A DNA stretch of 64,000 nucleotides from an uncultured Porphyromonadaceae bacterium (GCA_900550395.1 URSD01000004.1:1-64000); one strand, 5' to 3'. Shown: positions 16,177-24,741, counted from the stretch's first letter. Numbers and translations are program-made. The notes: generated from the letters alone by a model not told the origin.

Positions 16177-17670
16177 ATGGACTACATAACCTCGGAGAAT
16201 ATATTGCTGATAGGGTCGATGCTGCTTATCGCCGGCGTGTTGATAGGCAAATCGAGCTATCGCTTCGGACTGCCGCTGCTGCTGATTTTCCTGCTGGTTG
16301 GAATGCTGTTCGGTACCGACGGCCTGGGCATACAGTTCAGCGACATGCACACCGCGCAGTTCATCGGCATGGTGGCGCTGTGCATAATATTGTTCTCCGG
16401 CGGTCTCGGTACGCGCATCTCGGCTATACGTCCCGTCCTGCTCCCTGGCCTTGTGTTATCGACGGTCGGCGTGCTGCTTACGGCGTTGCTGACGGGAACC
16501 TTTATCTGGTGGCTGTCTGGCATGGCGTGGACCAACATCCATTTCGCATTTCTGCCGTCGTTGCTGCTCGCCGCCACCATGTCGTCGACGGATTCGGCTT
16601 CCGTATTCGGCATCATAGGCGGCCAGAAGGCGCAACTGCGCCACAACCTGCGTCCGATGCTCGAACTTGAAAGCGGATCGAACGACCCGATGGCGTATAT
16701 GCTTACCATAATACTAATAGAGGCCATAACGATGGGTGGCAGCATATCGGGCTGGTCCGTAGCGCTGGAGCTGCTGCTTCAGTTCGGCATCGGTGCTGTC
16801 GGCGGTTTGGCTATGGGTAAAGGTGCCCTATGGCTGATGTCGTTATACGGACGTCTTGGACGCAAAGGTCCCATGAAAGAGGATGCCTCGCAGGCTACCT
16901 CCATGATGTCGATTCTGCTTATGGGCTGCGTGTTCCTGTCGTTCGCTCTGACGACGGCTCTGGCAGGCAATGGTTATCTGGCGGTTTATGTGTGCGGTAT
17001 CGTTGTCGGAAATGCTGCGATGCCGGGTCTTAGGGCTATCGCCAAATTTGTTGACGGGCTTACATGGCTTGCTCAGATAGTAGTGTTCCTGATGCTCGGA
17101 CTCCTGGTAAATCCGCATGAGATGTTCGGTGTGGCAGCTGTGTCGGTGCTTGTCGGGGTGTTCATGATACTTGTGGGCCGTCCGCTGAGCGTGTTCGCAT
17201 CTCTCGCTCTGTTCAGGAAGATTGGTTTTCGATCAAAGCTGTTTGTGTCGTGGGTCGGACTCCGTGGTGCTGTTCCGATTATTTTTGCGACATATCCGGT
17301 TGTTGCCGGAGTTGAGGGAGCCGGCCAGATATTCAACATCGTTTTCTTCGTGACCCTGCTTTCGTTACTGATACAGGGTACGAGTGTCATGACATCAGCC
17401 CGTAAGCTGGGTCTTGTGGACGACACGGAGGATGACGAGGACTTCGGTGTCGAGCTTTCTGACGAGCTTCCGACAACTCTCCAGACGCTTACACTCACGG
17501 AGGAGCATTTGGCCGGAGGCTGTACGTTGCGCGACATGAGCTTGCCGGAAGGCAGTCTGGTGATGATGATACGCCGCGGCCGCCGCTATATAGTGCCTAA
17601 CGGCACCCGCCGCCTACATCCCGGCGACAAACTTCTGATTATCAAAGAGAACGAAAGCCATTGCGACTAA
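16177..17670 (+). CDS. CPA1-family K+(Na+)/H+ antiporter with C-terminal regulatory domain
   Basis: A 497-residue membrane exchanger of the NhaP2/CvrA type. It has about twelve to thirteen hydrophobic segments (for example LLIGSMLLIAGVLIG, LPLLLIFLLVGMLFG, FIGMVALCIILFSGG). The ion-site region is TMSSTDSASVFGIIGG followed by ELESGSNDPMAYMLT, the CPA1 'ESxxNDxxA' motif. After about residue 400 the protein turns cytosolic and ends in a TrkA_C-like domain (LAGGCTLRDMSLPEGSLVMM, LHPGDKLLIIKEN) that senses ligand or nucleotide in relatives. It follows lon by three bases and is probably co-transcribed. It expels or imports K+ or Na+ against H+; the ion is not decided by sequence. Confidence 0.88.
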   Translation: MDYITSENILLIGSMLLIAGVLIGKSSYRFGLPLLLIFLLVGMLFGTDGLGIQFSDMHTAQFIGMVALCIILFSGGLGTRISAIRPVLLPGLVLSTVGVLLTALLTGTFIWWLSGMAWTNIHFAFLPSLLLAATMSSTDSASVFGIIGGQKAQLRHNLRPMLELESGSNDPMAYMLTIILIEAITMGGSISGWSVALELLLQFGIGAVGGLAMGKGALWLMSLYGRLGRKGPMKEDASQATSMMSILLMGCVFLSFALTTALAGNGYLAVYVCGIVVGNAAMPGLRAIAKFVDGLTWLAQIVVFLMLGLLVNPHEMFGVAAVSVLVGVFMILVGRPLSVFASLALFRKIGFRSKLFVSWVGLRGAVPIIFATYPVVAGVEGAGQIFNIVFFVTLLSLLIQGTSVMTSARKLGLVDDTEDDEDFGVELSDELPTTLQTLTLTEEHLAGGCTLRDMSLPEGSLVMMIRRGRRYIVPNGTRRLHPGDKLLIIKENESHCD

Positions 17671-17720
17671 TCGGCAATTCCGGATGTCTTTACGTGGCAA
17701 CTCTCGTTTGTAGCGCAGAA

Positions 17721-17965
17721 TTATTGCAACTCCGAGAATCTGTATATATCCTGCACGATAAAGGGCGTGGCCGAGATATAGGCGAATAAGTCGGTCATAG
17801 CCAACGCGTACAAAATGCAGTATGCTGTGAACCCCTTTATTTTCAGAACTTGCCTGTAACCTATTACCGATGTTATAAGCTTGCCTGCGAACCTTTTCTC
17901 AGGAGCAAGGCTTCCCCGCAGGGGGACACACAATCCGAGCAATATGGAGCCGAGAGCCATACGGT
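17721..17965 (-). pseudogene. Bcr/CflA-type drug efflux transporter remnant
   Basis: The minus strand reads SLAPEKRFAGKLITSVIGYR, LKIKGFTAYCILYALAMTDL and FAYISATPFIVQDIYRFSEL, matching the middle of Bcr/CflA major-facilitator exporters between transmembrane segments 6 and 8. It stops at ELQ where relatives continue with FS. Only about 80 of about 400 residues are left, with no signal of the rest on either side. It is fused near 17965-17975 to the regulator remnant that follows upstream. Confidence 0.65.
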
Positions 17966-17969
17966 TCGC

Positions 17970-18264
17970 AAGGAATTACTGCTTCAATGGATATGGGCGA
18001 CAGTCTGCCGCTGTTGCAGCACCATACATCGAAAATCGCCTGTCCCGGATAACCGAACCATGATGTCTGGCCGCCACCCTCGTCAGGCACGTACGCTCTC
18101 AGAATCCCTTTCCGGACTATATAAAAGCTGTCGTTGAATCCACCTTTTTCGATGATATGGATGTTCTTGTCAACCTCGACATACCTCATGTGCTCAACAA
18201 AAGCATGCGTGATGTCAGGGTTAAGGTCGTATTTTTCTGCTATGTTATTCGCGAAATTTTTCAT
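17970..18264 (-). pseudogene. Crp/Fnr-family regulator, N-terminal remnant
   Basis: From ATG at 18264 the frame gives MKNFANNIAEKYDLNPDIT, then a cyclic-nucleotide-type jelly roll (HIIEKGGFNDSFYIVRKGIL, AYVPDEGGGQTSWFGYPGQA, SPISIEAV). It runs to about residue 98 and then enters unrelated transporter sequence, stopping at 17899. The DNA-binding half is missing, so it cannot act as a normal regulator. It still has a consensus -7 box four bases before its start. Deletion joining a regulator gene and its neighbouring efflux gene is the simplest explanation. Confidence 0.7.
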
Positions 18265-18268
18265 CGCG

Positions 18269-18276
18269 CAAAGGTA
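18269..18276 (-). promoter_or_regulatory. -7 box of the Crp/Fnr remnant
   Basis: On the minus strand TACCTTTG ends four bases before the ATG at 18264, a perfect consensus and a near-leaderless arrangement. Confidence 0.55.
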
Positions 18277-18427
18277 CAACAAAAAAGCAAACAGCTTGAT
18301 TCACATTTGTGAAGAAATCAGTTATCCATCTGGCGTTTTTTGTGAGCCATTTCATTTTCAACATTTGTTGATAGCACACTCTTGGTTTTTTAGTATCTTT
18401 ACGCCATAATTATACTTTCAAAAGACG

Positions 18428-20002
18428 ATGATAAAACGCGCCATACTCTCATTAATTCTCTTTATGTCGGCACTCGGAAGCCACGCTCAGTCATTATCAG
18501 GTTTCAAGGTTGAGAAAATCGACAGGCAGGTAAGGGAATTCATGCTTGATTCCATCAACCTTTCCTCTCCGATGGATTATTACCTCTCAAGAGTACAGGT
18601 GCGGCTTTCGGGCAAATACAAAGACTGGGGATCTATATCCACTTCGATGTTTGATTTCAGTGCCGATGTCCCTGATGAGGTTATAGATGATGACTTTCGT
18701 AATTATATCCTCAACGAAAGGATAGACTATATCGTGACTTACCGAGACTCGGTGGCATCTGTTGTCACGCATAACGATGGTGAAGAGTTTGTGCTTCTGA
18801 ACAACTGTTGGCTCGAAAACGGGAGGTGGGTCAATCGCGGTCAGGGTATGGCTGATGACTGGAACGACGCGCAATCGCAGTTGGCCGGGCAACTGCCCGG
18901 AGCGTTATACAATCTGCCACGGGTTGCCGTCATCAACAATCTGCCGCATGATGTCGCGCCATTCCTTGCTTATATATCTGAAATCACGCTTTCTCCTGAA
19001 GATTTCCTTTTGGAGATGTTAAGCTTGCACAAAGTCGTTATCAATGGAGAATACCATCGTCGGAAAGTATCCTGGGATATGCTGAAACGTCTTATTTCCC
19101 GACATGAATTCCCGGATAGGGTAGGATGTGTATTTATGGAACTGCCATCATGGCATCAGTCGACAATGGATCGTTTCATGAACTCCGCAGCACTCGATAC
19201 CGGTCTTCTGATCCGGATATTTCAGGACGAGCAATTAAACGGCTGGTGGTACAGAGGCGAATTTGAATTTTTATGCGACCTCTGGCAAATCAACCAATCG
19301 TTGCCACACGACAAGAAAATCAGAGTTGTTTTGGCCGATTATCAGTTGCCTTATTCAGCCATTACAAAAAGGGAGGAAGTGCAGGAATCGGAGGACAGAA
19401 ACACTCACATGGCAAATATAGTGGTAAACAACGTCCAGAATTCCACCGACACAAGGAACAGCCTATTCCTTGTAGGTTGCGGTCATGTTTATAAATCCAA
19501 TCAAGCCGGTTTTGCCTCGGCGGCTTATGGAAAAGATTCAGAGATGACAGCAGGTGCACAAATAACTAAAGCCCTCGGCGATGATAATGTTTTTACAGTC
19601 TTTCAGCATGTTATGCCTGGTGACAATCGTGGTGGAAACAAATCGGCAATACGTGGTGGCATATTTGATGCCGCTTTTGCGCAGAACGGCAACAGACCTA
19701 TCGGTTTCAAATTATCCGGTTCGCCTTTTGGTGCAGAACCATTCGATGGAATCTATGAAATCAAATATAAAACGGCGACCGGCAATTATCAGGATAATTT
19801 TGACGGCTATCTGTTTTTATCACCATTGTCAACTGAGCCAAAATCTGTACCTTTAACGGAAATTTTTACTGATGAATTTGTTGCTGAAATGCAACGCCGT
19901 GCGGCCGTAATGGGATATGAGGACCTGCGGCATCTTTGGTTTGGCCGCCGTGCTTCGGAACTAACCAAAGAATACATAATACAAACTCTTTTAGAGGAGT
20001 AG
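18428..20002 (+). CDS. Secreted Tiki/ChaN/EreA-superfamily-like protein
   Basis: A 524-residue exported protein with a signal peptide (MIKRAILSLILFMSALGSHAQ). In the centre, VVINGEYHRRK is followed by VGCVFMELPSWHQSTMDRFM, and later DRNTHMANIVVNN leads to SLFLVGCGHVYKS. This pair of motifs (GExH, then RNxxMAxxI with GxGH) is typical of the haem-uptake/Tiki superfamily, which includes ChaN, TraB-type proteases and erythromycin esterase. Those proteins are metal-dependent hydrolases or haem binders. The first 200 residues have no match I recognise. It sits seven bases upstream of a small lipoprotein gene, so the two may act together at the cell surface. The family call is mine from motifs alone. 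Confidence 0.65.
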   Translation: MIKRAILSLILFMSALGSHAQSLSGFKVEKIDRQVREFMLDSINLSSPMDYYLSRVQVRLSGKYKDWGSISTSMFDFSADVPDEVIDDDFRNYILNERIDYIVTYRDSVASVVTHNDGEEFVLLNNCWLENGRWVNRGQGMADDWNDAQSQLAGQLPGALYNLPRVAVINNLPHDVAPFLAYISEITLSPEDFLLEMLSLHKVVINGEYHRRKVSWDMLKRLISRHEFPDRVGCVFMELPSWHQSTMDRFMNSAALDTGLLIRIFQDEQLNGWWYRGEFEFLCDLWQINQSLPHDKKIRVVLADYQLPYSAITKREEVQESEDRNTHMANIVVNNVQNSTDTRNSLFLVGCGHVYKSNQAGFASAAYGKDSEMTAGAQITKALGDDNVFTVFQHVMPGDNRGGNKSAIRGGIFDAAFAQNGNRPIGFKLSGSPFGAEPFDGIYEIKYKTATGNYQDNFDGYLFLSPLSTEPKSVPLTEIFTDEFVAEMQRRAAVMGYEDLRHLWFGRRASELTKEYIIQTLLEE

Positions 20003-20008
20003 CGGTTT

Positions 20009-20458
20009 ATGTGTCGGTATTTGCGCTATATGAAGCTTGTTGCAGTGCTTGCCATTCTTGCAGGCTGCTCGTGCAGTAAACAGCGGAGTGTTGATGTTGC
20101 TGATAAAAACGATATCACTTTTGATTTATCATTGTGTTATCGTAAGCATGGGTCAGACAAATATGTTTTTGACGCGCACCGAAATGTACCGTTAGGGAAG
20201 GCTGTAGTAATTACGGATTTGGATAGCCTTTTCGGAGTGCCGGTTCTGTGTGACACCGTTTTGCAAACTTTTAATGACTGGTCGCTGTATGAGCAAGAAA
20301 GTCAGGCGGCTGACTTTTTGCCGACTGAAATTGGTGATACTCTTGTTATGATGCGTAGAATTTATGGCCGGGAAGGAGATTGGATCATTTGGATTGATTT
20401 GGAAATCCTTGCCTCAGACTCTTTACGCGTACTGAATTTCTTGGCGTACGGACAATAG
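20009..20458 (+). CDS. Small lipoprotein
   Basis: A 149-residue protein whose N-terminus MKLVAVLAILAGCSCSKQ is a clear lipobox signal peptide. The AGAGGAG ribosome site at 19993-19999 supports the start at 20009; a second ATG at 20030 begins nearer the signal peptide and is a fair alternative. The mature part (about 125 residues) contains DLDSLFGVPVLCDTVLQTFN and EIGDTLVMMRRIYGREGDW, which resemble nothing I know. Position directly behind the Tiki-like gene suggests co-expression. Confidence 0.75.
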   Translation: MCRYLRYMKLVAVLAILAGCSCSKQRSVDVADKNDITFDLSLCYRKHGSDKYVFDAHRNVPLGKAVVITDLDSLFGVPVLCDTVLQTFNDWSLYEQESQAADFLPTEIGDTLVMMRRIYGREGDWIIWIDLEILASDSLRVLNFLAYGQ

Positions 20459-20473
20459 TCAGATAGATATATA

Positions 20474-20898
20474 ATTATTGTTGTCCGGCAAAACGTTATA
20501 AGATACAATATATTAGGCGTTAACCTCCATACAAGCCCTATTCATCGGTGATTACCCGCCGAATGGCGGGTAAAATCCGGTTAGCCGCGGATTTAGGCGC
20601 ATAGCGCCGTATCCGCGGTAAGCTCAGTAAAGGGTATCAACCTGCCGCATGGCGGGTTGCACGACTTGCGGCCGCGCACCCTTCTGAAAATCTGATAATA
20701 AAACCCGGACGCTGTGCAACCCGCCATCCGGCGGGTTGATGCGTTTGTGATGCTTCTTCCGCGAGTGTGTCGCTCCCTACGGTCGCTCCTTAACTCGCAG
20801 CTAAACACATTCAACCCGCGACGAGCGCGGGTTGCTCCCGTTTTATCAGACAGCAATAATTTTTAGTTGTCCCCTAAAGTTTACCGGACAATAATAAT
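20474..20898. mobile_element. MITE-like element with terminal inverted repeats and hairpin cluster
   Basis: The 603-base gap between genes is filled by this element. Its ends are inverted repeats: ATTATTGTTGTCCGG at 20474-20488 and CCGGACAATAATAAT at 20884-20898, matching at 14 of 15 positions, with similarity continuing inward (GGCAAA versus TTTACC). Inside are five hairpins: 20552-20573, 20585-20618, 20638-20659, 20717-20738 and 20812-20834, three of which share the arm CAACCCGC or a close variant. There is no transposase, so it would be a non-autonomous element or the relic of an insertion sequence. I see no clear target duplication. Confidence 0.5.
20717..20738. repeat. CAACCCGCC palindromic repeat (REP-like unit)
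   Basis: CAACCCGCC-ATCC-GGCGGGTTG is a perfect 9-bp hairpin. Near copies occur at 20638-20659 and 20812-20834, all inside the element, so they look like iterated extragenic palindromes. Confidence 0.6.
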
Positions 20899-21006
20899 AT
20901 ATAATCGTTTTTTTACAGGCAATAATGATATGTTGCTTGTGTCAGACACAGCTTTTTCGGACGGATAATAAGCCGTTTTATACTGTTTGAATGAGGTCTG
21001 AAACGC

Positions 21007-21041
21007 ATAAGTCCCGCGGCGAATTTCGCCGCGGGACTTAT
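21007..21041 (-). terminator. Hairpin at the end of the tonB operon
   Basis: ATAAGTCCCGCGGCGA and its complement form a near-perfect 16-17 bp stem at 21007-21041, about 20 bases beyond the tonB stop. The downstream minus strand reads GCGTTTCAG, a poor T-run, so termination may be modest, or the stem may protect the 3' end. Confidence 0.6.
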
Positions 21042-21061
21042 GAACAGTGGGGATTGCCGGA

Positions 21062-21913
21062 TTACTGGAGACGGAAGGTGACGGGCAGTGTGTAGGTAAC
21101 CTTCACGGGCTGACCGTTGTTACGACCGGGGTTCCATTTCGGCATGGACTTCACGACGCGGAGGGCTTCCTTGTCGAGAGCCGGGTGACGGCCGCGGATG
21201 ACGCGAACCTTCTCGATGCTGCCGGTCTTGGACACTTCAAATTCTACTACTACACGGCCGGATACGCCTTCTTCGGCAGCGGCTGCGGGGTAGTTGATGT
21301 GGTCGCTGAGCCATTTGTACATGGCGGCTTCACCACCTACGAATTCGGGTTTCTGCTCTACCATAGCGATGTTGTAGACTTTTTCTTCTTCAACGGGCTT
21401 GGTCTCGGCGATAACCTGTTCCTTTACCTGGACTTTGTTAAGGTCGTTTGTGCCTTCGGTGATATCGATGGCACCGGCCTGGGCTTCGTTCTCCATCATT
21501 TTCTCCTGATCTTTCACCTCTTTCTCTTTATCGAACTCTTCGTCCTGTACGATAAGGAGGTCGGTGATGCGCTGCTCGTTGGCAACTTCTTCGGGAGCAA
21601 TGACTTCTTCGGGTTCATCGGGGATTTCGAACTGTTCTTCCTCCTCGATTTCTTCTTCTTCGGCCTCGTAGGTCACGATTTCCTGCTCGGTGGCGGAGAC
21701 GAGCTGTTCTTCTTCCGCCTTGGAGAATACGCCCTTCATCATGAGGATGAGGAGGACGAGGATAACCGCGAGAACAGAGAGGACGATGATTACTGACTTG
21801 TTGTGACGCGATGCGGAGGCTGCGCGCAGTGTATATGCGCCATACTCCTTGTTTTTACCTTCGAAGATAATATCGCGCCATTCTTGTGATGAAAGATCTA
21901 CGTCTTTTGCCAT
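21062..21913 (-). CDS. tonB: TonB energy transducer
   Basis: Spans the periplasm to carry proton- or sodium-motive energy from ExbBD to outer-membrane receptors such as SusC. The 283 residues begin with a cytoplasmic SSQEWRDIIFEGKNKEYGAY stretch common in Bacteroidota TonB, one transmembrane segment near 40-60 (SVIIVLSVLAVILVLLILMM), then a strongly acidic region (EAEEEEIEEEEQ, PDEPEEVIAPEE) instead of the usual proline/lysine-rich linker, and a C-terminal TonB domain (VGGEAAMYKWLSDHINYP, GRVVVEFEVSKTGS, ALRVVKSMPKWNPGRNNG). It is the last gene of exbB-exbD-exbD-tonB, 12 bases after the second exbD. Confidence 0.93.
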   Translation of the reverse strand: MAKDVDLSSQEWRDIIFEGKNKEYGAYTLRAASASRHNKSVIIVLSVLAVILVLLILMMKGVFSKAEEEQLVSATEQEIVTYEAEEEEIEEEEQFEIPDEPEEVIAPEEVANEQRITDLLIVQDEEFDKEKEVKDQEKMMENEAQAGAIDITEGTNDLNKVQVKEQVIAETKPVEEEKVYNIAMVEQKPEFVGGEAAMYKWLSDHINYPAAAAEEGVSGRVVVEFEVSKTGSIEKVRVIRGRHPALDKEALRVVKSMPKWNPGRNNGQPVKVTYTLPVTFRLQ

Positions 21914-21925
21914 TTTCGTGTAAGC

Positions 21926-22681
21926 TTAGAGGTTGGTGTTAGACTTTCGTACAAGAGGACGGATGATTGTCTCTCCGGGATGCGTCTGCTCGTAGTGCTT
22001 GAGGAGCACGGTGTCGGTGTGGTTGGTGAGCTCGATGCTGTAGCGCGAAATCTGGTTGATGTTCATTTCGTCGATAGCATTGATGAGGCCCTCGTAGGTG
22101 GTGTTGGGACCGGGTTTGATCACAACAACAGGACGTGTCTTGAGGGAGTCGGCGGCATTCTTTTTTGCAAGTTTGTCGAATTCCTCCTTCGTGATTTCCT
22201 TGTTTTTCCACTGTTTCTTGAGGTTCTCGTACTCAGCCATAACCTGCTCGTTCTTGCCGCGGAGTATCTTGCGGATGCCCTGGGCCTCGTGGTTTACGTT
22301 ACCGATGAATTGCTCTTTGGTAAGGTATTTCGAGGTCTGGAAGAGTGTGTCGGCAATACCTTCGAAATAGTAGATATTGTGGATGGTCTTGCCACTCTCG
22401 GGGTCGATTTTGGGCTTGTCGCCTTCGTACTCTGTATCAAGAATGAGCGTGATGGCTTCCGACTGTTTGGCCTGGCTCTGCTGTTCCTTCTTCACGTTCT
22501 CGTTGGTGGGCAGCACGATCTGCAGGGTCTGCGATTTGATCATGGTTGTACACAGCATGAAGAACGTGATCAGAAGCATGTTCATGTCCACCATGGGAGT
22601 AAAGTCCACATGGATAGCCATCTTCTTCTGGGCGCCTTTTTTCTTTTTGCCGCCGCTTGATGATTGATCTATTTGTGCCAT
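21926..22681 (-). CDS. exbD: ExbD/TolR-family protein, large form (second copy)
   Basis: Membrane partner of ExbB in the TonB motor. The single transmembrane segment contains the motor aspartate in FTPMVDMNMLLITFFML (about Asp33). ExbD usually has about 140 residues; this one has 251, with a charged helical insert (GIRKILRGKNEQVMAEYENL, KKQWKNKEITKEEFDKLAKK) between the membrane segment and the C-terminal fold (VVVIKPGPNTTYEGLINAID). Twelve bases separate it from each neighbour. The insert suggests an extra periplasmic contact. Whether the two ExbD copies form a mixed dimer cannot be told from sequence. Confidence 0.9.
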   Translation of the reverse strand: MAQIDQSSSGGKKKKGAQKKMAIHVDFTPMVDMNMLLITFFMLCTTMIKSQTLQIVLPTNENVKKEQQSQAKQSEAITLILDTEYEGDKPKIDPESGKTIHNIYYFEGIADTLFQTSKYLTKEQFIGNVNHEAQGIRKILRGKNEQVMAEYENLKKQWKNKEITKEEFDKLAKKNAADSLKTRPVVVIKPGPNTTYEGLINAIDEMNINQISRYSIELTNHTDTVLLKHYEQTHPGETIIRPLVRKSNTNL

Positions 22682-22693
22682 TTGGAATTTACT

Positions 22694-23512
22694 TTACTGG
22701 GTGGGTTCGTCTTCAGATTTGAGGGCAGTCATGAGGCTGAACTTGTTGAGCTTCATAGTCTGCAGGTTGTCAAACACGAGCTGGACGGTGGTGAAGGGAG
22801 TGTCCTTGTCGGCTTTGATGGCTATGCCCTGGCCTTTACGCATGAGGGCGGTGTAGAGGTTGTTCAGGTTGGCGCGCTGTTCCTCGGTGAGGGAGGGATC
22901 GTCGCGCTGGTCGTTGTTGATACGCTGAGCAACGTTATAGATAGCCTTGAGCCAGATCTGGAAGTCGTTGAGGCGTCCGTCACGGTTCTTGTTGTCGTTG
23001 ATTGGAATTCCGACATTGGGATTTGTGAGGTCGCCCTGCTCCTTGTCGCGCTCGGTGACGCTGAGGCTGAGCAGGTTGGGCAGGTGCTGGAAGGAGGTGC
23101 CGAACATGTTGGTCTCCTTGAAGGCCTGTCGCTGCTGTGCTGTGAGAGCAATGGGATTGTTCTTGTGCTGTTCGTTGTAGATGGCTACTGCCTCGTCGAG
23201 CATCATTCCGCGGATTTTTTCGCTGGAGAATACTGAGTCGGCGTCGCCGGTGAACGAGATGAAGAGTTTACCTTCTACAAGAGCCGGATCCTCCAGTTTA
23301 CCGCTTTTGTCGGAGCTTGACACGAGGACGGTGACCAGGTTGTTCATGGGCACCTTCTCTTCGGAAACCGACGAGGGCGTGTAGACGATGGTGGGTTCTT
23401 TCTGTAGGAAGGTCGAAGTCAACATGAAGAAAGTAAGCAAAAGAACAGTCACGTCACTCATCGCGGTCATGTCGATGAGCGTACTCTTTCTTTTAATTTT
23501 TACTTTTCCCAT
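22694..23512 (-). CDS. exbD: ExbD/TolR-family protein, large form (first copy)
   Basis: A 272-residue ExbD paralog. The membrane segment is IDMTAMSDVTVLLLTFFML with the motor aspartate near residue 20. A long periplasmic part holds an insert with ALTAQQRQAFKETNMFGTSF and PSLTEEQRANLNNLYTALMR before the terminal IAIKADKDTPFTTVQLVFDN, which is the usual ExbD beta-alpha ending. It differs from the second copy in the insert, so the two are not recent duplicates. It lies 42 bases after exbB and 12 bases before the next exbD. Confidence 0.9.
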   Translation of the reverse strand: MGKVKIKRKSTLIDMTAMSDVTVLLLTFFMLTSTFLQKEPTIVYTPSSVSEEKVPMNNLVTVLVSSSDKSGKLEDPALVEGKLFISFTGDADSVFSSEKIRGMMLDEAVAIYNEQHKNNPIALTAQQRQAFKETNMFGTSFQHLPNLLSLSVTERDKEQGDLTNPNVGIPINDNKNRDGRLNDFQIWLKAIYNVAQRINNDQRDDPSLTEEQRANLNNLYTALMRKGQGIAIKADKDTPFTTVQLVFDNLQTMKLNKFSLMTALKSEDEPTQ

Positions 23513-23554
23513 ATTTACCTGTTTGTGAGATTGTTGTTACGGATAAATAGGGGA

Positions 23555-24385
23555 TTAGTGAGTGGCTGCGAACGTCTGGACGATAGAGAAGCCGATTTCG
23601 TCGATAGCGTAGGTGAGGTGGTCGATCTTGTTGGTGTAGTAGTTGTAGGAGATTACGGCGAAGGCACCAGTTGCGATACCGAAGGCGGTGTTGATAAGGG
23701 CCTCGGAGATACCGGTCGACAGCTCGGTAGAGTCAGGAGCACCACTCTGTGCCAGAGCCTGGAACGACTTGATCATACCCATTACAGTACCGAGAAGACC
23801 GACGAGAGTACCGAGGGTAGTCATCGTGGCAACGATGGGGAGGTTCTGCTGCAGCGAGGGCATCTCGAGTGCAGTAGCTTCTTCTACGGCTTTCTGAAGG
23901 TTGAGGACTTTCTGCTCCTTGGTGAGCTCGGTGTTCTGGTCCATTTCCTCGTAGCTCTTGAGGGCTGCGGAAACGACAGCGGCAACAGTACCCTGCTGTT
24001 TTGCGCAGAGAGCCTGGGCGCCCTTGATGTCGTTCTTGGCGAGGCTGGCCTTAACGGCAGCGACAAACTTGGTGATGTTGCCTTTGCCTTTGGCTGCGTT
24101 GAGGGCGAAGTAGCGCTCTACGGAAAGAACGATAACGGTGAGGAAGAGGGTCTGAAGCACAGGCACGATGAAGCCGCCTTTGTAGATGGTGCCCCACAGG
24201 TTCTGGGGATGGCCGTCCTCGTCGAAGTGCATGTCGTTGCCGAACCAGAAGATGAAGAGGCAAACGGCTACGACTGCGCATGCTATGATTACCCAGATGG
24301 CGTTCTTGATGCCGGGCACGGTGTTTTTCTTGCCGTCTGCGGCCTTGGCGGGCTTAGCGGCAACGTTGGGCTTTTGAGCTTCCAT
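23555..24385 (-). CDS. exbB: ExbB/TolQ/MotA-type proton channel
   Basis: Inner-membrane channel that powers TonB. In 276 residues it has an alanine/lysine-rich start, a first hydrophobic segment near 28-48 (AIWVIIACAVVAVCLFIFWF), a second near 75-95 (PVLQTLFLTVIVLSVERYFA), then the large cytoplasmic loop (KASLAKNDIKGAQALCAKQQ) and two final segments with the TolQ signature (TLGTLVGLLGTVMGMIKSF and TAFGIATGAFAVISYNYYTN). It is the promoter-proximal gene of the tonB cluster, preceded by a leader of about 155 bases from the box at 24545. Confidence 0.92.
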   Translation of the reverse strand: MEAQKPNVAAKPAKAADGKKNTVPGIKNAIWVIIACAVVAVCLFIFWFGNDMHFDEDGHPQNLWGTIYKGGFIVPVLQTLFLTVIVLSVERYFALNAAKGKGNITKFVAAVKASLAKNDIKGAQALCAKQQGTVAAVVSAALKSYEEMDQNTELTKEQKVLNLQKAVEEATALEMPSLQQNLPIVATMTTLGTLVGLLGTVMGMIKSFQALAQSGAPDSTELSTGISEALINTAFGIATGAFAVISYNYYTNKIDHLTYAIDEIGFSIVQTFAATH

Positions 24386-24741
24386 AGTTGTTTTTGATGG
24401 ATTTAAATTGATGTTTGTTGTTTGGTTAGTAAGTAGTTTCGTTTATCTGTTTGCCTTGTGGGGCAGTGTTGTCGGCTTTCTGTGCTGGTTTCTCTATGGT
24501 CAGGTTTGAGGGTGATAATATTGTGGTTTGTTACAATTAGTAGGCAAAAGTATAAAGGATTTTCCGCATTTCAAAATAAAAATGCGTCAAATTCGGCGAA
24601 TATTGGTCTGAATAAGTTTTTTTAAGACACGCTCGGGTAATTTTGGAAAATATATTTTCGTATCAGGCCGCGTTTGAAAATTTTTTCATATGGAGCGTGA
24701 ATTTGCTAATTTTTATTAATATGTATAAGAGAAAAAATCGC
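24386..24741. other. Divergent intergenic region between exbB and nqrA
   Basis: The gap holds a long AT-rich leader for exbB (24386-24540), the exbB promoter box and an AT-rich spacer before the nqrA promoter. I see no open frame, tRNA or strong terminator. TGCC/GGCA arms around 24451-24465 could form a weak leader hairpin. Confidence 0.5.
24545..24552 (-). promoter_or_regulatory. -7 box of the exbB-exbD-exbD-tonB operon
   Basis: On the minus strand TACTTTTG fits TAnnTTTG. The start point near 24540 leaves an untranslated leader of about 155 bases, unusually long compared with other genes in the window. Confidence 0.5.

Noticed and set aside
14842..16350. Antisense open frame opposite lon
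   Set aside because: Shadow of lon codons; histidine/arginine-rich with no recognisable domain.
20593..20856. Small minus-strand frame of 87 codons in the repeat element
   Set aside because: Lies wholly inside hairpin repeats; its arginine- and cysteine-rich reading follows from the palindromes. It may recur elsewhere because the element does.
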